From assembly GCF_016239305.1 (NCBI RefSeq), contig NZ_JAEHOQ010000002.1, forward strand, positions 1-64,000: a stretch of DNA of 64,000 nt, written 5' to 3'. The notes beneath the pieces are model-generated. The model was not told the DNA's origin. It worked only from the letters and a program-made list of their open reading frames with translations, and did not search any database. The position numbers and the translations under genes are program-made. Origin of the DNA: Proteus vulgaris. Lineage in GTDB: Bacteria > Pseudomonadota > Gammaproteobacteria > Enterobacterales > Enterobacteriaceae. Below are positions 8,648-17,557 of this stretch, piece by piece (position 1 is the stretch's first letter; each line of letters begins with the position of its first letter).

Positions 8648-11038
8648 ATGAAAAAAATAGAAAAAAGTGAAAAAAACAAAGGAGTGATGTCTTTAAGTCG
8701 TCGCCATTTTGTTCAAGCAAGTGCGGCATTAGTTACTGTGCCTTTTTTCGCACGAAATGCACAAGCTAATACAGATAAAAGCTTACCTATCGCACGAAAT
8801 GATGCAGAGCCCGCCACTGTTGTTGCTACATGCAGTACTTTTGACTGTGGTGGTAAGTGTGATATTCGAGCACATATAAAAGAAGGTATTGTTACTCGTA
8901 TTACCACTAGACCGGATAATGAATTAGATGAAGCCATGCCTATTATGAGGGCATGTGTGCGCGGACGAGGTTATCGCAAATTTTCTTATCATGCTGATAG
9001 ATTGAAATACCCAATGAAAAGGGTTGGTAAACGTGGTGAAGGTAAATTTGAACGCATTTCATGGGATGAGGCAACAACGCTCATTGCAGAAAATGTGACA
9101 CGTTTAACGGAAAAACATGGTGCAGCAAGTCGTTTTTTAACAGTGAGCACAGCAGTAACAGGGGGGATCTTCTCTGGTGATACTATGATGAAGAAACTCT
9201 TTAACTTAACGGGAGGGTATCTTCCTTATTACCATTCAGTCAGTTTGGGTAACACCTTAAAGGTAACGCCTTATACATATGGTATTGCAAAAACAGGTAG
9301 CTCTCTCGATACCCTTGAAAATACACCATTAGTGATTTTATGGGGTCATAATCCTAATGAAACTATTTTTGGGCATACTAACCATTATTTTCAAAAGATG
9401 AAAAACAATGGTACTAAATTTATTGTGGTCGATCCTCGTTATTCTGATACCGCCCAATCTCTCGCTGATCAATGGATACCGCTTTTACCAACGACAGATA
9501 ATGCTTTAATGGATGCAATGATGTATGTCATTGTCACCGAAAATCTTCATGACAAACCATTTATTGATAAATATGTTATCGGTTTTGATGAAGAACATAT
9601 GCCAGAAGGTGTTCCCGCTAATGAATCATTGGTTGCTTATTTAACTGGTAAAAAAGATGGCATAGAAAAAACACCTGAATGGGCGGAGAACATCACAAAA
9701 GTCCCCGCCAATACCATCCGTCAACTTGCACGCGAATATGCCATGACGAAACCAGCCGCATTAATTCAAGGTTGGGGGCCTCAACGTCATATTTGTGGTG
9801 AGCGTAGTGCCAGAGGCTCGTCATTACTCGCTGCTATTACAGGAAACGTTGGTAAAAAGGGGGCATGGGCCGCTGGATATGGTGGTATTGGTAACCGTCA
9901 ATCTATGCGTGGACCTAATATTGGCGAAAACCCAGTAAAAGCCAAAATCTCTATTATGAATTGGATGCAGGCTGTTGAAGATGCAAGTAAAGTTCGTGCT
10001 GAAGATGGGCTTCTTGATGCAGATAAGCTTGATACTAATATTAAGATGATCTTCTCATTAGCGGGTAATTATTTAGTTAACCAAAATCCCGATGTGAATG
10101 CGGCAGCGAAGTTATTAGCAGATGATTCAAAAGTAGAATTTATTGTTGTCAGTGATCTCTATTTATCACCTTCTGCAAAATATGCTGATTTAGTGTTACC
10201 TGAAACCAGTTTCTTGGAGCGTTGGAACATCGGAAATACATGGGGAACAGGTAATTATTTCCTACTTTCTGAAAAAGTTATTGAGCCCGCTTTTGAGCGC
10301 CGTTCTGATTATGAATGGATTACAGAAGTTGCTGAAAAAATGGGTGTAAAAGAAGCTTTCACTGAAGGTCGTAGTGAGAAAGAGTGGATTGCCCACCTTG
10401 TTGATATCAACAAAGCACGTTTTAAAGATAGACCTGATTTCCCTAATTTTGAACAGTTACAAAAAACACGCCGTTATCTTTTTAAAGATGCTCCTTTTGT
10501 TGCATTTGAAAAAAACATTAATGACTTTGAAAATAATCCATTCCCGACACCTTCAGGTAAAATTGAGATTTTTTCTAAACGTCTTTATGACATGAATGAT
10601 CCTGATATTCCGGCTTTGTCTCATTATGTACCTGCAATTGAAGGTCCTGAAGACAAATTAGCAGAAAAATATCCATTGCAAATGTTGACTTGGAAAGGAA
10701 AAAACCGAGCTAACTCAACACAGTATGCCAATCCTTGGTTACAAGAAGCACAACGTCAAGAGGCGTGGATAAATCCAATTGATGCTGAAAATAGAGGCAT
10801 CAAAAATGGTGATATGGTGCGTATTTATAACGATCGCGGGATCACTGAAATTCCAGTATTAGTAACACAACGTATTATTCCTGGTGTTGTTGGTTTACAA
10901 GCTGGCGCTTGGTGGGCTCCCGATGAAAACGGGGTTGATCATGGTGGATGTCCTAACGTTTTAACATCGACACGAATGACACCATTATCACATGGTAATT
11001 CACATTTAACTGTTTTAGTTGAGGTAGCCAAAGCATGA
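8648..11038 (+). CDS. DMSO-reductase-family molybdopterin catalytic subunit, Tat-exported
   Basis: Large molybdenum (bis-MGD) oxidoreductase subunit, 796 aa, of the DmsA/YnfE type. The Tat signal SRRHFVQASAA lies near residue 17. The N-terminal Fe-S motif is C62-x4-C67-x3-C71 with a fourth Cys in MRACVRG; the usual DmsA spacing is x3/x3, so this is a variant. YHSVSLGNTL aligns with the region holding the Mo-ligating Ser of DmsA, and the C-terminal IYNDRG...GGCPNVLTS block is typical. ATG 8648 was chosen; ATG 8687 (MSLSRR, with GGAG very close) is possible. Its stop overlaps the next gene by ATGA. The substrate is unknown: an S- or N-oxide is likely by family, but it differs clearly from the canonical DmsA at 51926. 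Confidence 0.88.
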   Translation: MKKIEKSEKNKGVMSLSRRHFVQASAALVTVPFFARNAQANTDKSLPIARNDAEPATVVATCSTFDCGGKCDIRAHIKEGIVTRITTRPDNELDEAMPIMRACVRGRGYRKFSYHADRLKYPMKRVGKRGEGKFERISWDEATTLIAENVTRLTEKHGAASRFLTVSTAVTGGIFSGDTMMKKLFNLTGGYLPYYHSVSLGNTLKVTPYTYGIAKTGSSLDTLENTPLVILWGHNPNETIFGHTNHYFQKMKNNGTKFIVVDPRYSDTAQSLADQWIPLLPTTDNALMDAMMYVIVTENLHDKPFIDKYVIGFDEEHMPEGVPANESLVAYLTGKKDGIEKTPEWAENITKVPANTIRQLAREYAMTKPAALIQGWGPQRHICGERSARGSSLLAAITGNVGKKGAWAAGYGGIGNRQSMRGPNIGENPVKAKISIMNWMQAVEDASKVRAEDGLLDADKLDTNIKMIFSLAGNYLVNQNPDVNAAAKLLADDSKVEFIVVSDLYLSPSAKYADLVLPETSFLERWNIGNTWGTGNYFLLSEKVIEPAFERRSDYEWITEVAEKMGVKEAFTEGRSEKEWIAHLVDINKARFKDRPDFPNFEQLQKTRRYLFKDAPFVAFEKNINDFENNPFPTPSGKIEIFSKRLYDMNDPDIPALSHYVPAIEGPEDKLAEKYPLQMLTWKGKNRANSTQYANPWLQEAQRQEAWINPIDAENRGIKNGDMVRIYNDRGITEIPVLVTQRIIPGVVGLQAGAWWAPDENGVDHGGCPNVLTSTRMTPLSHGNSHLTVLVEVAKA

Positions 11039-11664
11039 GTGACTTTAAAGAATATGCACCGGTGAGCGATGAACAGCTCGGTTTCTTTATTGATTCCTCT
11101 CGTTGTTCTGGTTGCAAAGCTTGCCAAGTAGCATGTAAAGATAAAAACAATTTAGACGTTGGTCGCCGTTTTCGCCGTATTTATGAAGTAAAAGGGGGCG
11201 GTTTTGCACCAACAGGACAAGGTGGCCTAGTTAATAATGTGTTTGCATATACATTAACTATTTCTTGTAACCACTGCGAATCACCCGTTTGTGTGAAAAA
11301 CTGCCCTACAACAGCAATGCACAAACGTGAAGGTGATGGCATTGTTCGTGTTGATACATCTAAATGTGTAGGTTGTGGTTATTGCGCGTGGTCATGTCCT
11401 TATGGTGCACCACAAATGAATGAAGAGACCGGGCAAATGTCAAAATGTGATTTTTGTATCGATTTACTATCAGAAGGTAAAAATCCAATTTGTGTTGATA
11501 CATGCCCACTAAATGCGATTAAATTCGGCAAGATTAAAGAGTTAAGAGCAAAATATGGACATTTAAGCCAAGTCCAAGGATTACCTGACTTTACGATGAC
11601 AAATCCAAATTTAGTTATCAAGCCCCATACTGGTGCGACGAAAAAGGGAGGAGTTCAAGCATGA
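11035..11664 (+). CDS. DmsB-like four-cluster ferredoxin subunit
   Basis: Electron-transfer subunit, 209 aa, homologous to DmsB (205 aa). Four [4Fe-4S] motifs are visible: CSGCKACQVACKDKN near residue 23, CNHCESPVCVKNCP near 80, CVGCGYCAWSCPYGAP near 112, and CDFCIDLLSEGKNPICVDTCP near 139. It passes electrons from the membrane anchor to the catalytic subunit on the periplasmic side. Its ATG overlaps the stop of the catalytic gene and its own stop overlaps the next ATG, so translation is coupled throughout. Confidence 0.93.
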   Translation: MSDFKEYAPVSDEQLGFFIDSSRCSGCKACQVACKDKNNLDVGRRFRRIYEVKGGGFAPTGQGGLVNNVFAYTLTISCNHCESPVCVKNCPTTAMHKREGDGIVRVDTSKCVGCGYCAWSCPYGAPQMNEETGQMSKCDFCIDLLSEGKNPICVDTCPLNAIKFGKIKELRAKYGHLSQVQGLPDFTMTNPNLVIKPHTGATKKGGVQA

Positions 11665-12533
11665 ATGAATGGCCATTAGTGACCTTTACTTTATTCGTCC
11701 AGAGTTCTGTTGGCGTGACTCTTTTCTCAGCTCTTTATTTTTGTTGGCTGGAAAAAGAAATTGGTAATCAAAGAGCCACGGTTGCTATGCGACCCGTGTT
11801 ATTAACTGCCGCTATTTTAGGATGTTTAGGATTATTAGCATCAACGCTACATATGGGATATCCATGGAATGCTTTTCATGCATTGCGCCATATTTCTTCA
11901 TCATGGTTGAGTCGTGAAATCATATTTGCCGCCGTTTATCTTGGTGCATTATGCCTTTATACCTTAGTGGTTTTGATTAAAGGGAAAATGAACAAAACCT
12001 TATTAGCGATTATTGGTTTACTTGGCATCATTGATATAATTTGTATGGCATCATTGTATTACAACACTTCGATGCTGACATGGATGCACATTAATACTTA
12101 TTTTATGTTTATAGGCGCACTATTTTCAACAGGGGCAACTATAGCACTATTAATAACAGCAGTTCGTGTTAAAGCCTTTGTAAATAGTGAACTAGCAAAA
12201 AAAATTGTAATCAGTGCATTAGTCGTTATTTTTCTTGCAATGACATTACGAATGGCAGAGCAACCCTTTTATTTAGAATGGATGTCATCAGTCATTTCAA
12301 CAAATGATGCAATAACATTCCCTCATACGCCTATCATTGCGTATAATGAAACATTCGGATTAAGAATATCTGCATGGATTTTGTCAATTCTTGGCATTTT
12401 AATGATGGGATACAGCGTATGGAAATATCGTAATGCTGTATTTACTTCAGGATTGCGTATGGTATTAGCAAGTAGCGCAATAATACTGATTGCAGAAATT
12501 CTCAATCGTTTTGCATTCTTTATTGTAAAGTAG
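11661..12533 (+). CDS. DmsC-like membrane anchor subunit
   Basis: Polytopic inner-membrane anchor, 290 aa with about eight hydrophobic segments, of the DmsC family. It opens NEWPLVTFTLFVQSSVGVTLFSA, close in pattern to DmsC (HEWPLMFFTVIGQSVAGA in the canonical copy at 50438). It contains the conserved STLHMGYPWNAFHALRHISSSWLSREI block, which corresponds to MMHMGTPLRAFNSLLRLGHSSLSNEI there. By family it oxidises menaquinol and passes electrons to the ferredoxin subunit. It starts in an ATGA overlap with the upstream gene. Confidence 0.9.
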   Translation: MNEWPLVTFTLFVQSSVGVTLFSALYFCWLEKEIGNQRATVAMRPVLLTAAILGCLGLLASTLHMGYPWNAFHALRHISSSWLSREIIFAAVYLGALCLYTLVVLIKGKMNKTLLAIIGLLGIIDIICMASLYYNTSMLTWMHINTYFMFIGALFSTGATIALLITAVRVKAFVNSELAKKIVISALVVIFLAMTLRMAEQPFYLEWMSSVISTNDAITFPHTPIIAYNETFGLRISAWILSILGILMMGYSVWKYRNAVFTSGLRMVLASSAIILIAEILNRFAFFIVK

Positions 12534-12547
12534 TGGAGTAGTGATGT

Positions 12548-13432
12548 ATGAGGCGTTTTATTAAGGTGGATCTTCCTCCTGAACCAATTATTAATGATAA
12601 ATGTGTTAGAAAACGCCTCAAACAAAGCCTATGTGATAGCTGCTCTAAAGTTTGCCCTGTGGGCGCTATCACTTTTGGTCACTTAGATGTAAAAATAGAT
12701 AATGAACGCTGTTTTCAATGTGGTAATTGCCTATTTACTTGCCCTGTAGATGCAATAGAAAACATTGCACCTCATGAAAGAACATATCAGGATAATTATC
12801 TTGTTGTTAATTATGATGAACCACTAGCAAGCACAGAAGAGTTATTAGTGTGGCATCGTCAATATCACATTAGAGGAATGAAAATAGCACAACCTTTAGT
12901 GGATAAATGGCTTCCTGTTTTAGCGAATTTAAATCTGCAACTAAAAACATTACAAGAGCCTATTTGGCAATTAATGATCACGGAACCTACTGATATTGAT
13001 AGTGGACGTCGTTTTATGCTTTTTCGTCAAAAACTCGATGAAAAACCATTAAATAAAAACCAAGTAAGAACAGGATTAAATGCAAGAAAACAACTATATC
13101 CAGAAGATAGTTGGTTCCAGATTCAGTTAGATAACGAAAGGTGTATTCTTTGTTCCGCATGCGCCAAAGTCTGCGATGAAGGTGCGATTGAACTCGAAAA
13201 CAATATATTCACACTAGATGAAAAACGTTGCACTGGTTGTATGAATTGTGAAGTCGTTTGTTTTCCTAAATCTATTCATGTTAAAGAACATGTTGCTAAA
13301 AATAACGAACCCATTTTTTATCATTATTATGATGCACACTGTGAAAAATGTCGGTTAGCTTTTTTATCATGGAAAGCTGACGCAACATTGTGTCCGATTT
13401 GCATACAACATCAGAAGCAAGGTTGGTTATAA
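12548..13432 (+). CDS. Polyferredoxin-like 4Fe-4S protein of the DMSO-reductase-like operon
   Basis: Cysteine-rich protein, 294 aa, fourth gene of the operon (14-base gap, GGAG ribosome binding site). It has two ferredoxin modules near the N-terminus (CDSCSKVCPVGAI and CFQCGNCLFTCPVDAI) and two near residues 200-240 (CILCSACAKVCDEGAI and CTGCMNCEVVCFPKSI). A C-terminal pair of CxxC motifs (CEKC...CPIC) looks like a zinc ribbon or rubredoxin-like knuckle. There is no signal peptide, so it is probably cytoplasmic. It may be an assembly factor or an electron carrier; it takes the place where other reductase operons encode a TorD/DmsD chaperone. Function is inferred from position only. Confidence 0.8.
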   Translation: MRRFIKVDLPPEPIINDKCVRKRLKQSLCDSCSKVCPVGAITFGHLDVKIDNERCFQCGNCLFTCPVDAIENIAPHERTYQDNYLVVNYDEPLASTEELLVWHRQYHIRGMKIAQPLVDKWLPVLANLNLQLKTLQEPIWQLMITEPTDIDSGRRFMLFRQKLDEKPLNKNQVRTGLNARKQLYPEDSWFQIQLDNERCILCSACAKVCDEGAIELENNIFTLDEKRCTGCMNCEVVCFPKSIHVKEHVAKNNEPIFYHYYDAHCEKCRLAFLSWKADATLCPICIQHQKQGWL

Positions 13433-13559
13433 TCTTCCTTTAAATACACTTGATTTATTGCTCAATAGGCGAACACTTTTCTTGAAATAAATAAGATAAG
13501 TGACAGAAACAGCTTAATTAGCGTTAAAATCTGAGAGTGGACAAATTAAATGGGAGCAT

Positions 13560-14588
13560 ATGATGAATACTGTTTTACCTGCAAACATGTTAGAGATTGC
13601 TATTACAGAACCTGGTGATATAGACAAATTACAAGCTAAAATATCACCCATTCCTTCACTTCCTCCTCATTATCTTTTAATTAAAGTTGCAGCCTCAGGT
13701 GTTAATCGACCTGATATTTTTCAAAGGCAAGGAAGCTATCCGCCACCAGCAGATGCTTCACCTATTCCGGGCCTTGAAGTCGCTGGAGAAGTAGTGGCTT
13801 TAGGTGAAAACTGTACTAAATGGCAATTGGGTGAGCGGGTATGCGCTTTAGTTGCGGGTGGTGGTTACGCTCAATATTGTATTGCGCATGAAGATATCGT
13901 ATTACCATCCATGAATTTAACGGATATTGAAGCTGCGGCATTACCTGAAAATTTCTTTACCGTCTGGGCCAATTTATTCCAGCTAGGCAAGCTAAAGCAG
14001 GGCGAATCAGTCCTTATACATGGTGGAACATCTGGGATCGGTTCTACAGCGATTATGATCGCTCATGCTATAGGAGCGACCATTTATACAACCGTTGGCT
14101 CAGAAGAAAAAATGGAAGTAGCTTACAAAATTGGTGCAGACTATGTCATTAATTACAAACAGACCGATTTTGCTAAAGAAATTCCGATGCTAACTCACGG
14201 CAAAGGGGTAGATGTTGTATTTGATATTATCGGTGGCGATTATGTCGAGAAGAACTATCAAGTTGCGAGCAAATTTGGACGCATAATTCAAGTGGGCATG
14301 ATGAAAGGGATGCCTAAAAATTTAAATATGATGCCCATGATGATTAAACGATTAATTCATACTGGTTCAACGATGCGCTCTCGTTCAGTAGAAGAAAAAG
14401 CACACATTGCACAAGAATTAAAACAACATGTGTGGCCATTGATTGCTGAAGGTAAAATTAAGCCAATAATTAATGCCATTTTTCCATTAACAGAAGCGGG
14501 AAAAGCTCATCAGTTAATGGAGTCTGGTGATTTAATTGGTAAAGTTATGCTAGAAAGTACGACTTATAACTTAAATGATAGTAACTAA
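13560..14588 (+). CDS. PIG3-type NAD(P)H quinone oxidoreductase
   Basis: Cytoplasmic zinc-independent medium-chain dehydrogenase/reductase, 342 aa, of the quinone oxidoreductase (PIG3/QorB) group. It has the GroES-like start (VAASGVNRPDIFQRQGSYPPP), the PGLEVAGEV signature near residue 70, and the NADPH-binding GGTSGIGSTA with VGSEEK at 159-183. It reduces quinones or enones by one or two electrons. Two ATGs are adjacent; the second is better spaced from GGGAG. The gene stands alone, 128 bases after the polyferredoxin, and ends at a strong terminator. Confidence 0.88.
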   Translation: MMNTVLPANMLEIAITEPGDIDKLQAKISPIPSLPPHYLLIKVAASGVNRPDIFQRQGSYPPPADASPIPGLEVAGEVVALGENCTKWQLGERVCALVAGGGYAQYCIAHEDIVLPSMNLTDIEAAALPENFFTVWANLFQLGKLKQGESVLIHGGTSGIGSTAIMIAHAIGATIYTTVGSEEKMEVAYKIGADYVINYKQTDFAKEIPMLTHGKGVDVVFDIIGGDYVEKNYQVASKFGRIIQVGMMKGMPKNLNMMPMMIKRLIHTGSTMRSRSVEEKAHIAQELKQHVWPLIAEGKIKPIINAIFPLTEAGKAHQLMESGDLIGKVMLESTTYNLNDSN

Positions 14589-14653
14589 GAGTATTAAATC
14601 TTATTTGTTATAAGAAATGATGATTTTTTTTGTTTAAAAAAGCGAATATTCCG

Positions 14654-14690
14654 AAAAACACATGTTCAATTGAACATGTGTTTTTTATAT
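14654..14690. terminator. Loopless palindromic terminator
   Basis: A perfect 32-base palindrome (14654-14685) centred on CAATTG, with A5 before and T6 after. It terminates the quinone oxidoreductase transcript and can act in both directions. Confidence 0.85.
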
Positions 14691-15091
14691 ATTGAAGTAA
14701 AAATGAATAACAATTAAATAAATATATTTTTGGTGGCGCATGAAATTTAATATCTATCCCTTTTAATGGATGTTAGGCGATAGAAATATTCATTTATTCT
14801 AATTAAGGTAGATTTAAGTATTAACCTTAGTAAAAATAATATCACATTGGCAGAAAAGTAACTTAAATCAAAATTAATAATAAAATAAAGAAACTAACAA
14901 ATAAAACTAAATCATTTATCATTAAATAGAGAAAACTTTAGATTGAATTGAAAAAATCTTAACTGATATCAATAAAATAAAGAAGATTCTTACTCATCAT
15001 GTAGTATATCATTTGAATAGAGATTAATTATTTACGATTAATAAACACAATTCTCATTAAAACAAATAACAAAAATTTATATATAGGTGCG
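14691..15091. other. AT-rich intergenic region, no gene seen
   Basis: 400 bases, strongly AT-rich, with no reading frame that carries a ribosome binding site. It presumably holds the promoter of the downstream decarboxylase-like gene; GGTGCG lies just before that start. Confidence 0.5.
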
Positions 15092-16930
15092 ATGATGGCA
15101 AATCATAAACAAACCTGTCTGAGTGCTACAGAGCGTGTATACCATACCCGAACCGTTGATACCCTAGCATGTTATCATCGAGAGATGGCAAAAATATTAA
15201 TGAATAGTGAGTATTCTTTTCCTAATGCAAATAAAGCAAAAAGAAATAATAGTGATAATTTAGAGACTAAAATAAAAAATTGTACAATTGAAAAAAAAGC
15301 AGTAGATAATGCTTATGACAATATTTTAGAGACGCTAAAACAGCAAAGTAATTTTACTCAATCAGATATTGAGCCTTATTTTTCTCATCATCATTCACAG
15401 GTGATGCAGTTGGCTAAATTCGGCTATCTTTCTGCATTGGCTTACAATTCAGACAATGTTTTTAATCACCACTCACCCTTACAAAAACAACAAGAAAAGA
15501 AAATTATAGATGATCTCTGCAAATTAATTGGTTTTTCATCAAAAGATGTATTTGGTCATATCACAACAAGCCATACCCTTGCGTGCTATGAAATATTATG
15601 GGCACTTAGAAATTTAAAAACATTACCAATGGCTATTGCCCGTCATCCTAAATCAAGAGATTTGGTTGCAGATAAAAAAGCATTTGAGTTATTCAATATG
15701 TCTATCTCAGATATTCTAGCTATGGGTGAACAACTCCATAAACGTGAGATTTTTGATGATGTTAGTTATTTGACATGCCGGGGAACAGGCATGACAAAAA
15801 CAATGCATTTAGGAAAATTACTTGTCCCTATTTCACGTTTTGAATTTTGGAAAAAAGCAATGGACATATTGGGATTAGGATATGACAACCTTATTGCATT
15901 GCCCATTGATAGATCATTTAAAACAGATACTGAAAAAATGCGTAGTATTGTTTTACGCCTTATTGAACAGGGTGAACCTATTTTGGGTATTATTGGTATG
16001 TTAGGCTCCCCATCTTATGGCAGTATTGATAAGTTAAAACCACTTTTTGAATTAAGAAAAGAGTGTGAGGAAAAATACAAAAACTCTTTTTATATTCATA
16101 TTGATGCTTCTCAATTTGGCTATATGAAAAGCTTGTTTCTTGATGATAATTACGAACTTATTCCTTATAAGACGTTGTGCAAAAAATTAAAAAAAGAAGC
16201 ACCTCTACTTGAACTAACGCCAGAAATATATGAGAGCGTCACACAACTTTCTCTCGCTGACTCTGTCTCTTTTGAGCCTTTTCAAGCTGGTTTTTCACCT
16301 TATCCCACGGGAGTCGTATGTATTAAAGATGCACGCATGAGCCGTTTTCTCACTAATCCACCAAGATTATGCCCAGAGCAAGCTGATGGTGTTCCCGAAA
16401 TTGATGGTATTCAATCAGCACCTGCAGTGGCTTCGATGTGGAGTGTGCATCAACTCTATCCCTTTACTTTATCGGGATATGGAAAATATGCCCAAATTCA
16501 ATGGGAAACACGAGTCAAACTTGAACAATTTTTTAATCAAGCTCAAGCCTTTGAAAAAGAAGGGGAGCACTATTTTATTCGAGTTTTATCAGCATCCGAT
16601 TTTAATAAATTAAATTTTGCAATTGTGAAAAGAGGGAATACGTGTTTAGAAACACAAAATAAGTTGAATAAAGAAATATATGAAAACTTAGTTGTAAAAA
16701 GTCACTATAGGCAAGACTTAAGTTTACTTACACTTTGTGCTCGTAATAGTGATGATGCACCCACACAGTTTTGTCATGAGTGTGATCTTGATAAAAATGA
16801 GTGGGAAACAATCAAGCATTTAAGTCTGTTACAACTTACCATAAAAAGTACGCAGATAGGTGATAAACAACAAATTGAGGCAGGGTACCAATATATTAAG
16901 AAGGTCGTTTTATCTGCGTTAGATAGATAG
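15092..16930 (+). CDS. Tyrosine/glutamate-decarboxylase-like protein lacking the PLP lysine
   Basis: Group II PLP-decarboxylase homologue, 612 aa, the length of bacterial tyrosine decarboxylases (about 620). Landmarks of the fold are clear: GHITTSHTLACYEILWALRNLK (155-176), the long conserved block ILGIIGMLGSPSYGSID (297-313), FYIHIDASQFGY (333-344, Asp338 at the PLP-nitrogen position) and DSVSFEPFQAGFSPYPTG (390-407). In active enzymes the last block reads DPHKAG; here it is EPFQAG, so the Schiff-base lysine is Gln398 (codon CAA at 16283). The phosphate-binding SGGTxAN and the His that stacks on PLP are also replaced (TSHTLAC; ISRFEFW). The frame is intact, so this is probably a maintained pseudoenzyme, not a decaying gene. 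No amino-acid antiporter is adjacent. Confidence 0.8.
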   Translation: MMANHKQTCLSATERVYHTRTVDTLACYHREMAKILMNSEYSFPNANKAKRNNSDNLETKIKNCTIEKKAVDNAYDNILETLKQQSNFTQSDIEPYFSHHHSQVMQLAKFGYLSALAYNSDNVFNHHSPLQKQQEKKIIDDLCKLIGFSSKDVFGHITTSHTLACYEILWALRNLKTLPMAIARHPKSRDLVADKKAFELFNMSISDILAMGEQLHKREIFDDVSYLTCRGTGMTKTMHLGKLLVPISRFEFWKKAMDILGLGYDNLIALPIDRSFKTDTEKMRSIVLRLIEQGEPILGIIGMLGSPSYGSIDKLKPLFELRKECEEKYKNSFYIHIDASQFGYMKSLFLDDNYELIPYKTLCKKLKKEAPLLELTPEIYESVTQLSLADSVSFEPFQAGFSPYPTGVVCIKDARMSRFLTNPPRLCPEQADGVPEIDGIQSAPAVASMWSVHQLYPFTLSGYGKYAQIQWETRVKLEQFFNQAQAFEKEGEHYFIRVLSASDFNKLNFAIVKRGNTCLETQNKLNKEIYENLVVKSHYRQDLSLLTLCARNSDDAPTQFCHECDLDKNEWETIKHLSLLQLTIKSTQIGDKQQIEAGYQYIKKVVLSALDR

Positions 16931-17385
16931 TTATAACAACAACTTTTTATCATTAAAAATATCCTAAAAAATGAAGAAATGAGTGATATCTCATTATCTT
17001 CGTTTTTTGGTGGTTCACTGTCTGCATTTAATTGTCCTCTTTATAAAGAAAGTGACATCGTCACTTATTATTTTCTCTTTACTGCTTGTAGCCATCAATT
17101 TGTCTTTACTTTTCCCTATGATCAGTTTTTGGGTTATGGCATTTTAGCCTGTAATAAGGGATAAGAAGATCAAGAACAACATGATGAGTGGCTGAATAAA
17201 AGTGAACATTAGTCTGATAGTAAGGAAAGTAGACTAATAAAACTAAAAATTAAGACGACACATCCTAATACCTCACTGTGGTACTAACCAAAATAGAGCG
17301 ATAACGACTTACTTAGAATTCATTTTTATATCTATTTTGATTTTTTCTTCTTTTATTTTCATTGATAGCACATAAAAGCAAGTTA
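16931..17385. other. Intergenic region upstream of the yqjI-like gene
   Basis: About 450 bases between the decarboxylase-like gene and the Fur-like box. A 61-codon frame at 16979-17164 has no convincing ribosome binding site or homology that I recognise. Nothing else is seen. Confidence 0.4.
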
Positions 17386-17404
17386 GAGAATGAGAATCAT
17401 TCAT
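17386..17404. promoter_or_regulatory. Fur-like box upstream of yqjI homologue
   Basis: GAGAATGAGAATCATTCAT matches the 19-base Fur consensus GATAATGATAATCATTATC at 14 positions. In E. coli the yqjH-yqjI region is controlled by both Fur and YqjI, so a Fur site here is plausible. Confidence 0.5.
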
Positions 17405-17466
17405 AATACTATCTCGTTTTATACGAATTAATCATAAATAAATCATGTTGTTAAAGATAAAATATA

Positions 17467-17540
17467 TTTAGATATATCTAAAGCTTGATCATTTAGATAT
17501 ATCGGTTTATATTGCATTGTATAAATTCGATATATCTAAA
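17467..17540. promoter_or_regulatory. Three-fold operator array of the PadR regulator
   Basis: The element TTTAGATATATC occurs three times: a perfect palindrome TTTAGATATATCTAAA at 17467-17482, a direct copy at 17492-17504 and an inverted copy at 17528-17540. The last two form 13-base inverted arms TTTAGATATATCG / CGATATATCTAAA around a 23-base spacer that probably holds the promoter. PadR-type regulators bind such palindromes and commonly repress their own genes. Confidence 0.75.
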
Positions 17541-17557
17541 ACAATGAGGGAATATTT

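Noticed and set aside
16979-17164. 61-codon reading frame after the decarboxylase-like gene
   Set aside because: No convincing ribosome binding site, no family I recognise and odd composition; kept only as part of the intergenic note.
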